The notes under the pieces were generated by a model. It searched no databases and had not been told where the DNA came from. It worked only from the letters and a program-made list of their open reading frames with translations. The position numbers and the translations under genes were made by a program. From the NCBI RefSeq assembly GCF_006864365.1, contig NZ_QHLJ01000001.1:248001-312000 (forward strand): a DNA stretch of 64,000 nt, in the 5' to 3' direction. This document shows, in pieces, positions 10,271-18,984 of the stretch. The DNA comes from Campylobacter sp. MIT 99-7217. GTDB taxonomy: Bacteria; Campylobacterota; Campylobacteria; Campylobacterales; Campylobacteraceae. Position 1 is the first letter of the stretch. The number at the start of each line of letters is the position of its first letter.

Positions 10271-11329
10271 ATGAATTATCAACTCATCAAGCCACTGCTT
10301 TTCAAGCTTGATCCTGAATTTGCTCATAGTTTAGCTGAGTATTTTTTAAAAACCCTAGATTTTACTTTTCCGTCCGCCTTGTCTTTGTTTGCTCAAGATT
10401 GCATTATCAATGATGAGAGATTGGAACAAGAGCTTTTGGGGCTTAAATTTAGCAATCCAGTAGGCATTGCAGGCGGTTTTGATAAAAATGCTACCATGAT
10501 TCGTCCTTTGGCTACGCTTGGTTTTGGTTTTTTGGAATTTGGAACTTTCACTCCAAAAGCTCAAGCTGGTAATGATAAGCCTCGCTTGTTTCGCCTAGTT
10601 AAGCAAGAAAGCTTGCAAAATGCTATGGGTTTTAACAACGCCGGCTCTGCTAGGATAGCTCAAAATTTAAGCAGGCTTTATCCTTTTGTGCTTCCACTTG
10701 GTGCAAATATAGGCAAAAACAAAACTACGCCAAATGAAGAGGCTTTGAAGGATTATTTTATCTTGCTGAAAGAATTTGATAAGCTGTGTGATTATTTTAT
10801 CATCAACATTTCTTCGCCAAATACTAAGAATTTAAGAGCCTTGCAAAATGATGAGTTTTTAAAAGAGCTTTTAAGCGAAGCAAAAAGGCTTACTTCTAAG
10901 CCTATCTTGATAAAAATCGCTCCTGATATGAGCGTAAAAGACGCACTTAAACTTTGTGAAAATGCTATTTTACATAAGGCTTCAGGCTTTATCATAGCAA
11001 ATACAAGCACGGATTATTCTTTACTTGATAATAACCGCACCTTTGGAGGCATAAGTGGCAAGCTTATACAAGAAAAAAGCAGGACTTTTTTTAAGGCTTT
11101 AGCAAAAGAACTTTTTGGTAAAACCTTGCTCATTTCAAGTGGGGGCATTGATAGTGCTAAGGAAGCTTATGAACGCATTAAAGATGGGGCAAGCTTAGTT
11201 CAAATTTATACAGGTTTTATTTTTAAAGGTCCATCACTTGCAAAAGATATCAACGAGGGACTTTTAGAGTTTATGCAAAAAGATAAGATAAAAGATATTA
11301 GCGAATTAATAGGAGTAAATATAAAATGA
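10271..11329 (+). CDS. pyrD: Dihydroorotate dehydrogenase (quinone), class 2
   Basis: PyrD oxidises dihydroorotate to orotate and passes electrons to quinone at the inner membrane. The 352-residue protein has the N-terminal helical extension of class 2 enzymes, then FSNPVGIAGGFDKNA, FGFLEFGTFTPKAQAGN, NAMGFNNAG, the INISSPNTKNLR segment with the catalytic Ser, KIAPD and the C-terminal FMN-phosphate site SSGGI. AAGGATT precedes the ATG. A 50-base gap with TAAAAT/TATAAA sequences separates it from msbA, so it may have its own promoter. It overlaps the next gene by 4 bases. Confidence 0.95.
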   Translation: MNYQLIKPLLFKLDPEFAHSLAEYFLKTLDFTFPSALSLFAQDCIINDERLEQELLGLKFSNPVGIAGGFDKNATMIRPLATLGFGFLEFGTFTPKAQAGNDKPRLFRLVKQESLQNAMGFNNAGSARIAQNLSRLYPFVLPLGANIGKNKTTPNEEALKDYFILLKEFDKLCDYFIINISSPNTKNLRALQNDEFLKELLSEAKRLTSKPILIKIAPDMSVKDALKLCENAILHKASGFIIANTSTDYSLLDNNRTFGGISGKLIQEKSRTFFKALAKELFGKTLLISSGGIDSAKEAYERIKDGASLVQIYTGFIFKGPSLAKDINEGLLEFMQKDKIKDISELIGVNIK

Positions 11330-12567
11330 TAGCTTATGAAAAAAAGGTTTTAAAAAATAAATTTGAGGTCTATGCCTTTCCTGTAAATAAGGGTAGCGAG
11401 GTAATAAGCGTTGATATTTTTTACAAGGTTGGTTCAAGAAATGAAGTAATGGGAAAAAGCGGTATAGCTCACATGCTAGAGCATTTAAATTTCAAAAGTA
11501 CAAAGAATTTAAAAGCAGGCGAATTTGATGAGATCGTAAAGGGCTTTGGCGGGGTGGATAATGCCAGCACTGGTTTTGACTACACTCATTATTTTATCAA
11601 ATGCTCTAAATCAAGCCTAGATAAAGCCTTGTGGCTTTTTGCTGAGCTTATGTCTAATTTAAACTTAAAAGATGAGGAGTTTCAGCCTGAACGCCAAGTA
11701 GTGCTTGAAGAAAGGCGTTGGCGAACTGATAATAATCCCCTAGGATATTTATATTTTAGACTTTTTAATCATGCCTTTATGTATCATTCTTATCATTGGA
11801 CGCCTATTGGTTTTTATAAGGACATTGAAAATTGGAGCATAGAGGACATTAGGGATTTTCATTCAAGATTTTATCAGCCTAAAAATGCTTTTTTAATGGT
11901 AAGTGGCGATATCGATAAAGACGAGGTTTTTAAGCTAGCTAGCAAGCATTTTGAGGGCATTAAAAATACAAAAAGCATTCCAAAACTTCACACCAAAGAA
12001 CCAAAGCAAGACGGGGCTAAAAGATTAGAGCTTTTTAAGCAAAGTGATACGCAAATTTTAGCCCTTGGCTTTAAAATTCCAAATTTCAAACACAAAGATA
12101 TACCAGCACTGAATGCTTTAAGCGAGCTTTTAGGATCTGGCAAAAGTTCTTTGATGAGTGAAATTTTGGTTGATAAACTTGGGCTTATCAATGATTTTTA
12201 CGCCTTTGTAAATGATAGTATTGATGAGAATTTATTTATTTTTGTTTGTGTTTGTAATGTTGGCATAAGGGCTGAGCTTGTGGAAAAAGAGCTTTTAAAG
12301 ATACTTGAAAATCTAAAAAAAGGTAAAATCTCAAAACAAAGCCTAGAAAAGATCAAAAACAATGTAAAAAGCGATTTTATCTTTTCCTTAAACACCGCAA
12401 GTAGCGTGGCAAATATCTATGGCTCTTATCTTGCTAAGGGGGATTTAAAACCGCTTTTAAATTATCAAGAAAATATCGAAAAACTAGAGCTTAAAGACCT
12501 GCAAGAATGTGCAAAAAAGTATTTTGTAGCTAAAAATTCAACCACGATTATCTTGAGAAAGGAGTAA
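11326..12567 (+). CDS. M16-family zinc peptidase
   Basis: This 413-residue protein carries the inverted zinc motif HMLEH (HxxEH) at 49-53, with the downstream metal-binding Glu about 128-129 in VVLEERRWR. A second, inactive M16 domain follows, as in two-domain family members. No clear signal peptide is visible at the N-terminus, so the location is uncertain. It begins inside the end of pyrD and stops 3 bases before dapA, so it is translated with them. The substrate is unknown. Related small M16 proteins are pitrilysin or processing-peptidase-like. Confidence 0.88.
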   Translation: MIAYEKKVLKNKFEVYAFPVNKGSEVISVDIFYKVGSRNEVMGKSGIAHMLEHLNFKSTKNLKAGEFDEIVKGFGGVDNASTGFDYTHYFIKCSKSSLDKALWLFAELMSNLNLKDEEFQPERQVVLEERRWRTDNNPLGYLYFRLFNHAFMYHSYHWTPIGFYKDIENWSIEDIRDFHSRFYQPKNAFLMVSGDIDKDEVFKLASKHFEGIKNTKSIPKLHTKEPKQDGAKRLELFKQSDTQILALGFKIPNFKHKDIPALNALSELLGSGKSSLMSEILVDKLGLINDFYAFVNDSIDENLFIFVCVCNVGIRAELVEKELLKILENLKKGKISKQSLEKIKNNVKSDFIFSLNTASSVANIYGSYLAKGDLKPLLNYQENIEKLELKDLQECAKKYFVAKNSTTIILRKE

Positions 12568-12570
12568 ATC

Positions 12571-13467
12571 ATGGATTCAAAAATCATCATCGGTGCAATG
12601 ACAGCTTTAATCACGCCTTTTAAAGACGGCAAGCTTGATGAACAAACCTATCATAAGCTCATTAAAAGGCAGATTAAAAATGGCATTGACGCTGTCGTGC
12701 CTGTTGGGACCACAGGAGAAAGTGCTACGCTTACGCACGAAGAACACAGACTTTGCATAGAAATCGCCCTTGATGCGTGCAAAGGCACAAGCACAAAGGT
12801 TTTAGCAGGCGCTGGAAGTAATGCAACGCATGAGGCTGTGGATTTGGCTAAATTTGCCGAGAAAAATAATGCCGATGGGATTTTAAGTGTTACGCCTTAT
12901 TATAACAAGCCTACCCAAGAGGGGCTTTATCAGCACTATAAAGCCATTGCAAATAGCGTTGAAATTCCACTTTTGCTTTATAATGTCCCAGGACGCACAG
13001 GCTGTGAGATAGCTACTGATACGGCTATAAGGCTTTTTAGGGATTGTGAAAATATTTATGGGGTCAAAGAAGCAAGCGGAAATATCGATAGATGTGTGGA
13101 TTTGCTAGCTCATGAGCCAAGAATGATTTTGATTAGTGGTGATGATGCGATTAATTATCCTATACTTTCAAATGGCGGAAAGGGCGTGATTTCTGTTACT
13201 TCAAATTTACTTCCAGATATGACAGCAAAGCTTACTCATCTAGCCTTAGATGAAAAATACAAAGAAGCTAAGGCGATCAATGATGAACTTTATAATATCA
13301 ATAAGATTCTTTTTTGCGAAAGCAATCCTATCCCTATAAAAGCGGCGATGTATCTTTGCAACTTACTAGAAAGTTTAGAATACCGCTTACCTTTGGTTGT
13401 TCCAAGCAAAGAAACGATGAAAAAACTTGAAAATATTTTAGCACAATATTCAGTCGTGGGATTTTAG
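12571..13467 (+). CDS. dapA: 4-hydroxy-tetrahydrodipicolinate synthase
   Basis: DapA condenses pyruvate with aspartate semialdehyde in the lysine/diaminopimelate pathway, which supplies peptidoglycan. The 298-residue protein has GTTGE at 46-50, Tyr137 in [10 protein letters not shown] and the Schiff-base Lys166 in YGVKEASGN, the full catalytic set. AAAGGAG sits just upstream of the ATG. It follows the M16 peptidase with a 3-base gap and belongs to the long murJ operon. Confidence 0.96.
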   Translation: MDSKIIIGAMTALITPFKDGKLDEQTYHKLIKRQIKNGIDAVVPVGTTGESATLTHEEHRLCIEIALDACKGTSTKVLAGAGSNATHEAVDLAKFAEKNNADGILSVTPYYNKPTQEGLYQHYKAIANSVEIPLLLYNVPGRTGCEIATDTAIRLFRDCENIYGVKEASGNIDRCVDLLAHEPRMILISGDDAINYPILSNGGKGVISVTSNLLPDMTAKLTHLALDEKYKEAKAINDELYNINKILFCESNPIPIKAAMYLCNLLESLEYRLPLVVPSKETMKKLENILAQYSVVGF

Positions 13468-13471
13468 TATT

Positions 13472-14074
13472 TTGAAATTAAATCGTTTTTTTTGGCAGTA
13501 TGTACTTGGGGCTTTATTTGCGGTTTGGGTGCTTATTTCTTACACTCCTTATGTAAATTTGGGCGCAAATTTAATCCGCACCTTTGGTGTTTTGTGTGTT
13601 ATTGTTGGCGTGATAGGGCGAATTTATGCCACCGTTTTTATAGGAGGCATGAAAAATGAGGGCGTTAATGGGACGAAGTTTATTGATTATGGTGCTTATA
13701 GCTTGTGTCGCAATCCTTTATATCTTTTTTCTTTTATCGCTCTTATAGGACTTTTAGCTTTGAAAGCACAAATCGTGCTTATTCTTATAGGCATAGTGCT
13801 TTATTTGTGGATATATCATTACACTATACTTGCAGAAGAAAAATTTTTGGCTTCTAAATTTGGAGCAAGTTATGAGCAGTTTTTGAAAAATACTTCAAGA
13901 TTTTTTCCAAAATTTAAGGGCTTTTTCTATCCTGAAACTATCATCGTTAAGCCAGCTTTTTTGCATAAGGAGTTAAAAAGGGCTGTGAATTGGTTTATAG
14001 CTGTTTTAGTGCTTTTGTTGATAGAACTTTTGCATGCTTATGAGTTTTTGCCAAATTTATATACGCTTTATTGA
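13472..14074 (+). CDS. Membrane methyltransferase of the ICMT/PEMT (isoprenylcysteine carboxyl methyltransferase-like) family
   Basis: The 200-residue protein has about five membrane segments. Its family motif YSLCRNPLYLF (RNPLY at 80-84) and the downstream AEEKFLASKFGASYEQF (121-137) form the S-adenosylmethionine-binding end in ICMT/PEMT-like enzymes. The start is a TTG 4 bases after dapA, with no strong ribosome site, so translation may be coupled to dapA. The C-terminus adds a further hydrophobic helix at 172-190. The substrate is unknown. From memory this gene does not lie between dapA and the SDR gene in C. jejuni, so it may be an insertion or a lineage-specific gene. Confidence 0.75.
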   Translation: MKLNRFFWQYVLGALFAVWVLISYTPYVNLGANLIRTFGVLCVIVGVIGRIYATVFIGGMKNEGVNGTKFIDYGAYSLCRNPLYLFSFIALIGLLALKAQIVLILIGIVLYLWIYHYTILAEEKFLASKFGASYEQFLKNTSRFFPKFKGFFYPETIIVKPAFLHKELKRAVNWFIAVLVLLLIELLHAYEFLPNLYTLY

Positions 14075-14135
14075 GTTAAAATAAGTAGAAATTTACTAAA
14101 AATAAATTACAATAACAAAAATATAAAGGAAGATT

Positions 14136-14915
14136 ATGAACGATTATTTTAAAGGAAAAACCCTAGTTATCAGTGGTGGAACGCGTGGTATTGGTAGGGC
14201 TATCGTGTATGAGTTTGCTAAGGTGGGTGTGAATATTGCTTTTACTTATAATTCAAATGCACAAATTGCTGATGAGATGATAAAGGATTTAGAGGCTAAT
14301 TATAAAATCAAAGCTCGTGCTTATGAGTTTAACATACTTGAGCCAGAAACTTACAAGGAGCTTTTTGAAAAGATCGATGCTGATTTTGATAGGGTTGATT
14401 TTTTCATTTCAAATGCTATCATTTCAGGGCGTGCAGTGGTTGGCGGATACACTAAATTTATGAAGCTTAAGCCTCGTGGGATAAACAATATCTTTACCGC
14501 TACCGTAAATGCCTTTGTGGTCGGCGCTCAAGAAGCAGCTAAAAGAATGGAAAAAGTAGGTGGTGGAAGCATTATTTCTATCTCATCAACAGGAAATTTA
14601 GTTCATATCGAAAACTACGCAGGACATGGCACAGCAAAAGCAGCCGTTGAAGCTATGGCAAGATATGCAGCTACTGAGCTTGGCGATAAAAATATAAGAG
14701 TAAATGTCGTTAGTGGAGGACCTATTGAAACTGACGCACTAAGAGCCTTTACAAACTACGAAGAAGTAAAGCAAGCAACCATAAATTTAAGCCCACTTAA
14801 CCGCATGGGACAGCCTGAGGATTTGGCTGGTGCTTGTTTGTTCTTATGCTCTGATAAAGCAAGCTGGGTTGCAGGACACACCTTTATCGTTGATGGTGGC
14901 ACGACTTTTAAGTAA
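14136..14915 (+). CDS. SDR oxidoreductase, FabL/FabI-like spacing (enoyl-ACP reductase candidate)
   Basis: This 259-residue Rossmann enzyme has GGTRGIG at 14-20 for the dinucleotide and the C-terminal FIVDGGTTF common to SDRs. The active-site Tyr161 and Lys168 are separated by six residues (YAGHGTAK), the Y-x6-K spacing of enoyl-ACP reductases such as FabI and FabL, rather than the Y-x3-K of classical SDRs. A role in fatty-acid elongation is therefore an inference. It has its own likely -10 (TACAAT, 14108-14113) and an AAGGAAG ribosome site, and stands apart from the dapA operon. Confidence 0.82.
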   Translation: MNDYFKGKTLVISGGTRGIGRAIVYEFAKVGVNIAFTYNSNAQIADEMIKDLEANYKIKARAYEFNILEPETYKELFEKIDADFDRVDFFISNAIISGRAVVGGYTKFMKLKPRGINNIFTATVNAFVVGAQEAAKRMEKVGGGSIISISSTGNLVHIENYAGHGTAKAAVEAMARYAATELGDKNIRVNVVSGGPIETDALRAFTNYEEVKQATINLSPLNRMGQPEDLAGACLFLCSDKASWVAGHTFIVDGGTTFK

Positions 14916-14925
14916 GCTTTAAAAG

Positions 14926-15276
14926 CTAGTCATTTTTGATGAACCAGCCAAGCATGGTGCAAAGCATAGCCAGAAACAAAACGATAAAATTGTTTAGATT
15001 TAAATTTGCAATGAGGGTTAAGTTTGTAAGGCTTAGCATAAAGCAAATAGCTCCGCTATAAATGCAAAGCTTGCTCATCAAGCCACTTTCAACTGCTCTT
15101 TTGCAAGGGCAGATTTTATAAATTTTTTTAGGAACTCTTTTTTGCTCCTCATCAAGTTTTGCTTTTTTGGAAAATTTAAGTCCAAGTAAGGCAAAAAAGA
15201 TGATCAGGGCAAGATAGATGATCAAAACTCTAAAAAGCTCATCAAAAAGCATTTTTATCCTATATAGTTGATCCAA
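14926..15276 (-). CDS. Small membrane protein, function unknown
   Basis: The 116-residue product has an N-terminal hydrophobic helix (LIIYLALIIFFALLGL), a short basic stretch with two cysteines (CPCKR), and two further helices to the C-terminus. I recognise no family motif. It overlaps the end of the upstream hydrolase gene by 22 bases, so it is probably co-translated with it. A small hydrophobic protein occurs at the same place in C. jejuni. Confidence 0.65.
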   Translation of the reverse strand: MDQLYRIKMLFDELFRVLIIYLALIIFFALLGLKFSKKAKLDEEQKRVPKKIYKICPCKRAVESGLMSKLCIYSGAICFMLSLTNLTLIANLNLNNFIVLFLAMLCTMLGWFIKND

Positions 15277-15854
15277 GCAGGGATATTTGCTTGCTCTTGT
15301 TTTAGGCTCGTTTTATCCCCATGTCCACATAAAAGTTCATAGTCTTTTGTGTAAGTTAAGACCTTTTGTAAGCTTTGTTTCATCGCCTTACCATCAGAGT
15401 AAGGAAAGTCCCACCTGCCTATGCTTTGTTTAAATAAAAAATCCCCACTAAACATTAAATTTTCTCCAACAAGTTCTATCATACAACAACCTGGAGTGTG
15501 TCCGGGAAAGAAATGAAATTTAAATTTCATTCCAGAAATTTCAAGTTCATTTTCATCTTCTATCAAAATATCAGCCTTACTAGGTGTATGTCCCATGTGA
15601 AAGGGATCTTCTAGCATAAATTCATCTTCTTTTCTTATATAAATGGGAATTTGATAGAAGTCTTTAAGCTTTGCATTGTCCCAAACATGATCAAAATGAC
15701 CATGTGTATTTAAGATAGCTTTAGGATCTTGTACATTTTTTTGCACAAAATCAAAGGCATTAAAACCCGGATCAATGATAAAATCGCCCTTATCGCTTTT
15801 TATGATATAGCAATTTGTTGCGTAGTCCCCACAAGCTTGGCTAAGAATTTGCAT
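15255..15854 (-). CDS. Metallo-beta-lactamase-fold hydrolase (glyoxalase II-like)
   Basis: The 199-residue protein has the metal motif HGHFDH at 51-56 (HxHxDH), then GHTPGCC (about 117-123), the GDFLF segment with the bridging Asp, and the final GHGDKT. This matches stand-alone glyoxalase II-like hydrolases of the MBL superfamily, which often act on thioesters. No substrate can be assigned. The ATG at 15854 follows AAGGAA and a palindromic -10 shared with nadE in the opposite direction. Confidence 0.88.
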   Translation of the reverse strand: MQILSQACGDYATNCYIIKSDKGDFIIDPGFNAFDFVQKNVQDPKAILNTHGHFDHVWDNAKLKDFYQIPIYIRKEDEFMLEDPFHMGHTPSKADILIEDENELEISGMKFKFHFFPGHTPGCCMIELVGENLMFSGDFLFKQSIGRWDFPYSDGKAMKQSLQKVLTYTKDYELLCGHGDKTSLKQEQANIPAWINYIG

Positions 15855-15881
15855 TTTTTATTTTCCTTGAATGAAAAATTA

Positions 15882-15889
15882 ATTATAAT
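15882..15889. promoter_or_regulatory. Palindromic overlapping -10 boxes for divergent hydrolase and nadE
   Basis: AATTATAATT reads TATAAT on the plus strand (15884-15889) and on the minus strand (15882-15887). The positions fit short 5' leaders for nadE (start 15916) and the hydrolase (start 15854). This is inferred from sequence only. Campylobacter sigma-70 promoters rely mainly on the -10 box. Confidence 0.55.
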
Positions 15890-15915
15890 TATATACTAAA
15901 TTCGTAGGAACAAGA

Positions 15916-16665
15916 ATGAATTATGAAATTTTAGAAAAAAAAATCTTAAATTTTATCATACAAAAGGTTCAAAATGCTCATGCGAAGGGCGTTATTTTTG
16001 GGCTAAGTGGGGGCATTGACTCTGCTTTGGTGGCAAGTCTTTGTGTAAGGGCTTTAAAGCAAGATTGCTTTGCTCTTTTAATGCCTACTGATCTTTCTGA
16101 TTCAAACAATCTAAAAGATGCGATCAAACTTTGTGAAAGCTTAAATTTAAAGCATAAGATCATCAATATACAAGAAATTTTAGATACTTTTATCAAACAA
16201 AGTCAAACGCCTGATAAGCTTCGTATAGGAAATTTAGCAGCTAGAGTGCGTATGAGCTTGCTTTATGATTATTCAGCCTTGCTTAAATTTTTGGTTGTCG
16301 GCACTTCAAATAAAAGTGAATTGCTTTTAGGTTATGGGACGATTTATGGGGATTTAGCCTGTGCTTTTAACCCCATAGGCTCTTTATATAAGAGTGAAAT
16401 TTTTGAATTTGCTAGCTTTTTAAATTTGCCTAAGGAATTTATACAAAAAGCTCCAAGTGCTGATCTTTGGGAAGGACAAAGTGATGAAAAAGAGCTTGGC
16501 TTTACTTATGCAAGGATTGACGAGGTTTTAAAAGCCTTTGAAGTAGGCGATACAAGGTTTTTGCAAGATGCTGATCAAAAGCTAGTTGCTATGATAGAAA
16601 AAAGAATGAAAGCTAACGAGTTTAAAAGAAAAATGCCAGAAATTTTAAATTTAAAAGAGTTTTGA
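15916..16665 (+). CDS. nadE: NAD synthetase (ammonia-dependent)
   Basis: NadE converts nicotinate adenine dinucleotide to NAD. The 249-residue protein has the PP-loop SGGIDSAL at 31-38 and GTSNKSELLLGYGT, both expected for the synthetase domain. There is no N-terminal nitrilase domain, so it should use free ammonia. The start has GTAGGAAC upstream. Its stop overlaps the lpxK start (TGATG), and it heads the nadE–lpxK–thrC–kdsB operon. Confidence 0.95.
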   Translation: MNYEILEKKILNFIIQKVQNAHAKGVIFGLSGGIDSALVASLCVRALKQDCFALLMPTDLSDSNNLKDAIKLCESLNLKHKIINIQEILDTFIKQSQTPDKLRIGNLAARVRMSLLYDYSALLKFLVVGTSNKSELLLGYGTIYGDLACAFNPIGSLYKSEIFEFASFLNLPKEFIQKAPSADLWEGQSDEKELGFTYARIDEVLKAFEVGDTRFLQDADQKLVAMIEKRMKANEFKRKMPEILNLKEF

Positions 16666-17591
16666 TGAGTTTTTTGGATCGGTATTTTTTTAAGCCAAAT
16701 TTCTTTTTAAAACTTCTTGCTTTTTTGCTTTTGCCCTTAAGCTTGATATATTTGTTTATAGCTGTTTTAAATACAAAATTTAGAAAAAAGCTTGATTTTG
16801 GCATGCCTATTATCAGTGTTGGGAATTTAAGCTTTTCAGGAAATGGAAAAACCCCACTTTGTAAGGCTATAGCAAATAGCTTTGAAGCTGAGTATGCACC
16901 CATTTTTATAGTGCTTCGAGGCTATAAAAGAAAAAGCAAGGGCTTGCTTGTTGTTAAAAATGAGGGGCAAATTCTTTGCAATGTCTTGCAAAGTGGCGAT
17001 GAGGCTATGGAGTATGCTTTTGAAAAAAGTATAAGTGGGGTTATCGTGAGCGAAGATAGAGCTAAGGGCATACAAAAAGCCAAAGAAAGCGGTGCAAAGC
17101 TCATCTTGCTTGATGATGCCTTTTCTAAATTTCATATCAAAAAATTTGATATTTTGCTTGAAAGTAAGATCAAGCCTTATTTTAATTTTGTTCTGCCAAG
17201 CGGAGCGTATCGCTTGCCTTTAAGTTATGCAAAAAAGGCTGATTTTGTGGCACTTGAGGGCAAGGATTTTTTTAGAACTTCTTTTGTAAAAGAAAATCCA
17301 AAAGCCATTTTGGTTACAGCCATAGCAAAGCCTTTTAGGCTTTATGAACATTTTATCAAGGCTAGGGCTTGTTATTTTTTTAAAGATCACTATGAGTTTA
17401 AAAAAGAAGAGCTTGAAAAGCTCCTTAAAAAACATAATTGTGATACCTTAATGCTTACTTTCAAAGACTTTGTAAAGGTAAAGGACTTTGGTTTTAAATG
17501 CGATATCATAGAGCTTCAAATATTTTTAGATGAAAATTTTGAGATGAAAATAAAAGACTACATAAGGGGTTTTTACAATGAAATTAGTTAG
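16665..17591 (+). CDS. lpxK: Tetraacyldisaccharide 4'-kinase
   Basis: LpxK phosphorylates the lipid A disaccharide at the 4' position on the inner membrane. The 308-residue protein begins with a membrane anchor (about 13-35) followed by SVGNLSFSGNGKTPLCKA (51-68), the LpxK-type P-loop. LRGYKRKSKG and LLDDAFSKF follow, as in the family. The latter is the DDGFQ-type motif with F-S instead of the usual F-Q. ATG at 16665 overlaps the nadE stop. It overlaps thrC by 14 bases. Confidence 0.92.
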   Translation: MSFLDRYFFKPNFFLKLLAFLLLPLSLIYLFIAVLNTKFRKKLDFGMPIISVGNLSFSGNGKTPLCKAIANSFEAEYAPIFIVLRGYKRKSKGLLVVKNEGQILCNVLQSGDEAMEYAFEKSISGVIVSEDRAKGIQKAKESGAKLILLDDAFSKFHIKKFDILLESKIKPYFNFVLPSGAYRLPLSYAKKADFVALEGKDFFRTSFVKENPKAILVTAIAKPFRLYEHFIKARACYFFKDHYEFKKEELEKLLKKHNCDTLMLTFKDFVKVKDFGFKCDIIELQIFLDENFEMKIKDYIRGFYNEIS

Positions 17592-18984
17592 CACAAGAGC
17601 AAAAGGCGAAGAAGCAAGCTTCAAAGAAGCCTTGCTTAGCCCAAGCACTAAAGACGGAGGGCTTTTTGCTCCTCTTGTTTTGCCAAAATTTAATGGCTAT
17701 GAGTTAAAAGATCTAAGTTATGAAAATTTTGCTTTAAAGCTCATACAAAGCTTTGAATTTGGCGAAGATGAGGCTATAAAAAGAGCTTTAAAAACTTATC
17801 AATGCTTTGATAATGAAGCTTGTCCTATAGAGCTTACCAAAATAAGCCAAAAGCTTTTTATCAACGAGCTTTATCATGGACCTACAAGAGCTTTTAAGGA
17901 TATGGCTTTACAGCCTTTTGGAGTGCTTTTGCAAGAATTTGCGCAAGGGAAAAATTTTTTGATTATGTGTGCTACGAGCGGGGATACAGGACCTGCGACC
18001 TTGAAAAGCTTTGAAAATTTAGAGCATATAAGGGTGGTTTGTATATATCCAAGCTCTGGCACGAGTAGGGTTCAAGCTCTACAAATGCAAAGTTTAAATC
18101 ATAATAATCTCAAAGTTTTTGCTATCAATGGAAATTTTGACGATGCACAAAATACGCTTAAAACTCTGCTTTTAGATAAAGGCTTTAAAGAGGCTTTAAA
18201 GAGGCTTGATATAGAGCTTTCGGCTGCAAATTCTGTAAATTTTGGACGCATTTTGTTTCAAATCATTTATCATTATTATGCTTGCGTGAAGATAGGCGAA
18301 AATGTTGATATTATCGTTCCAAGTGGAAATTTTGGCGATGCTTTAGGGGCGTATTATGCTAAAAAAATGGGTGCAAAGATAGATAAGATCAAGATCGCTT
18401 CAAATGAAAACAATATCCTTACTGATTTTTTCACAAAAGGAGAATACGATCTTAGGGGAAGAGTGCTTAAAAAAACCCTATCTCCTGCTATGGATATACT
18501 CATTTCTTCAAATATAGAAAGATTGCTTTTTGATAAATTTAAGGATACTCGCACCAAAGAACTTTATGAGCAGCTAAAAACGCAGAAGTTTTTTAAACTT
18601 AGCCCTAATGAACTTGAGCTTTTGCAAGAAGATTTTGAGGCTGATTTTTGCACAGATGAGCAGTGCTTAAATTTCATCGATGAATTTTCAAAAACAATGC
18701 TTATTGATCCGCACACAGCAACTTGTTTGAAGCTTTTGGATAGGCAAAAAACAGCCATTATCACAGCAACGGCTGAATGGACGAAATTTACCCCAAGCAT
18801 GTATGAGGCTTTGTATCATGAAAAATGCCTTGATGAAAAGGCTGCTATCATCGATATAGCCGAGAGATTTTCAGCAGGTGTTAAGATGAGTATCTTAGAT
18901 CTTTTTGACGCAGATATAAAACAGGATAAGATTTATGAAGCAAAAAGCTTAAAAAATGAAATTTTAGAATGGATAAAACAATGA
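17578..18984 (+). CDS. thrC: Threonine synthase
   Basis: ThrC is a PLP enzyme that converts O-phosphohomoserine to threonine. The 468-residue protein starts MKLVSTRAKGEE, as threonine synthases do. It has the PLP lysine (Lys107) in GPTRAFKDMALQ, the phosphate-contact segment MCATSGDTGPATL and IVPSGNFGDALGAYYAK. The length fits the longer, bacterial class of ThrC. The start lies inside the end of lpxK and the stop overlaps the kdsB start. Confidence 0.95.
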   Translation: MKLVSTRAKGEEASFKEALLSPSTKDGGLFAPLVLPKFNGYELKDLSYENFALKLIQSFEFGEDEAIKRALKTYQCFDNEACPIELTKISQKLFINELYHGPTRAFKDMALQPFGVLLQEFAQGKNFLIMCATSGDTGPATLKSFENLEHIRVVCIYPSSGTSRVQALQMQSLNHNNLKVFAINGNFDDAQNTLKTLLLDKGFKEALKRLDIELSAANSVNFGRILFQIIYHYYACVKIGENVDIIVPSGNFGDALGAYYAKKMGAKIDKIKIASNENNILTDFFTKGEYDLRGRVLKKTLSPAMDILISSNIERLLFDKFKDTRTKELYEQLKTQKFFKLSPNELELLQEDFEADFCTDEQCLNFIDEFSKTMLIDPHTATCLKLLDRQKTAIITATAEWTKFTPSMYEALYHEKCLDEKAAIIDIAERFSAGVKMSILDLFDADIKQDKIYEAKSLKNEILEWIKQ

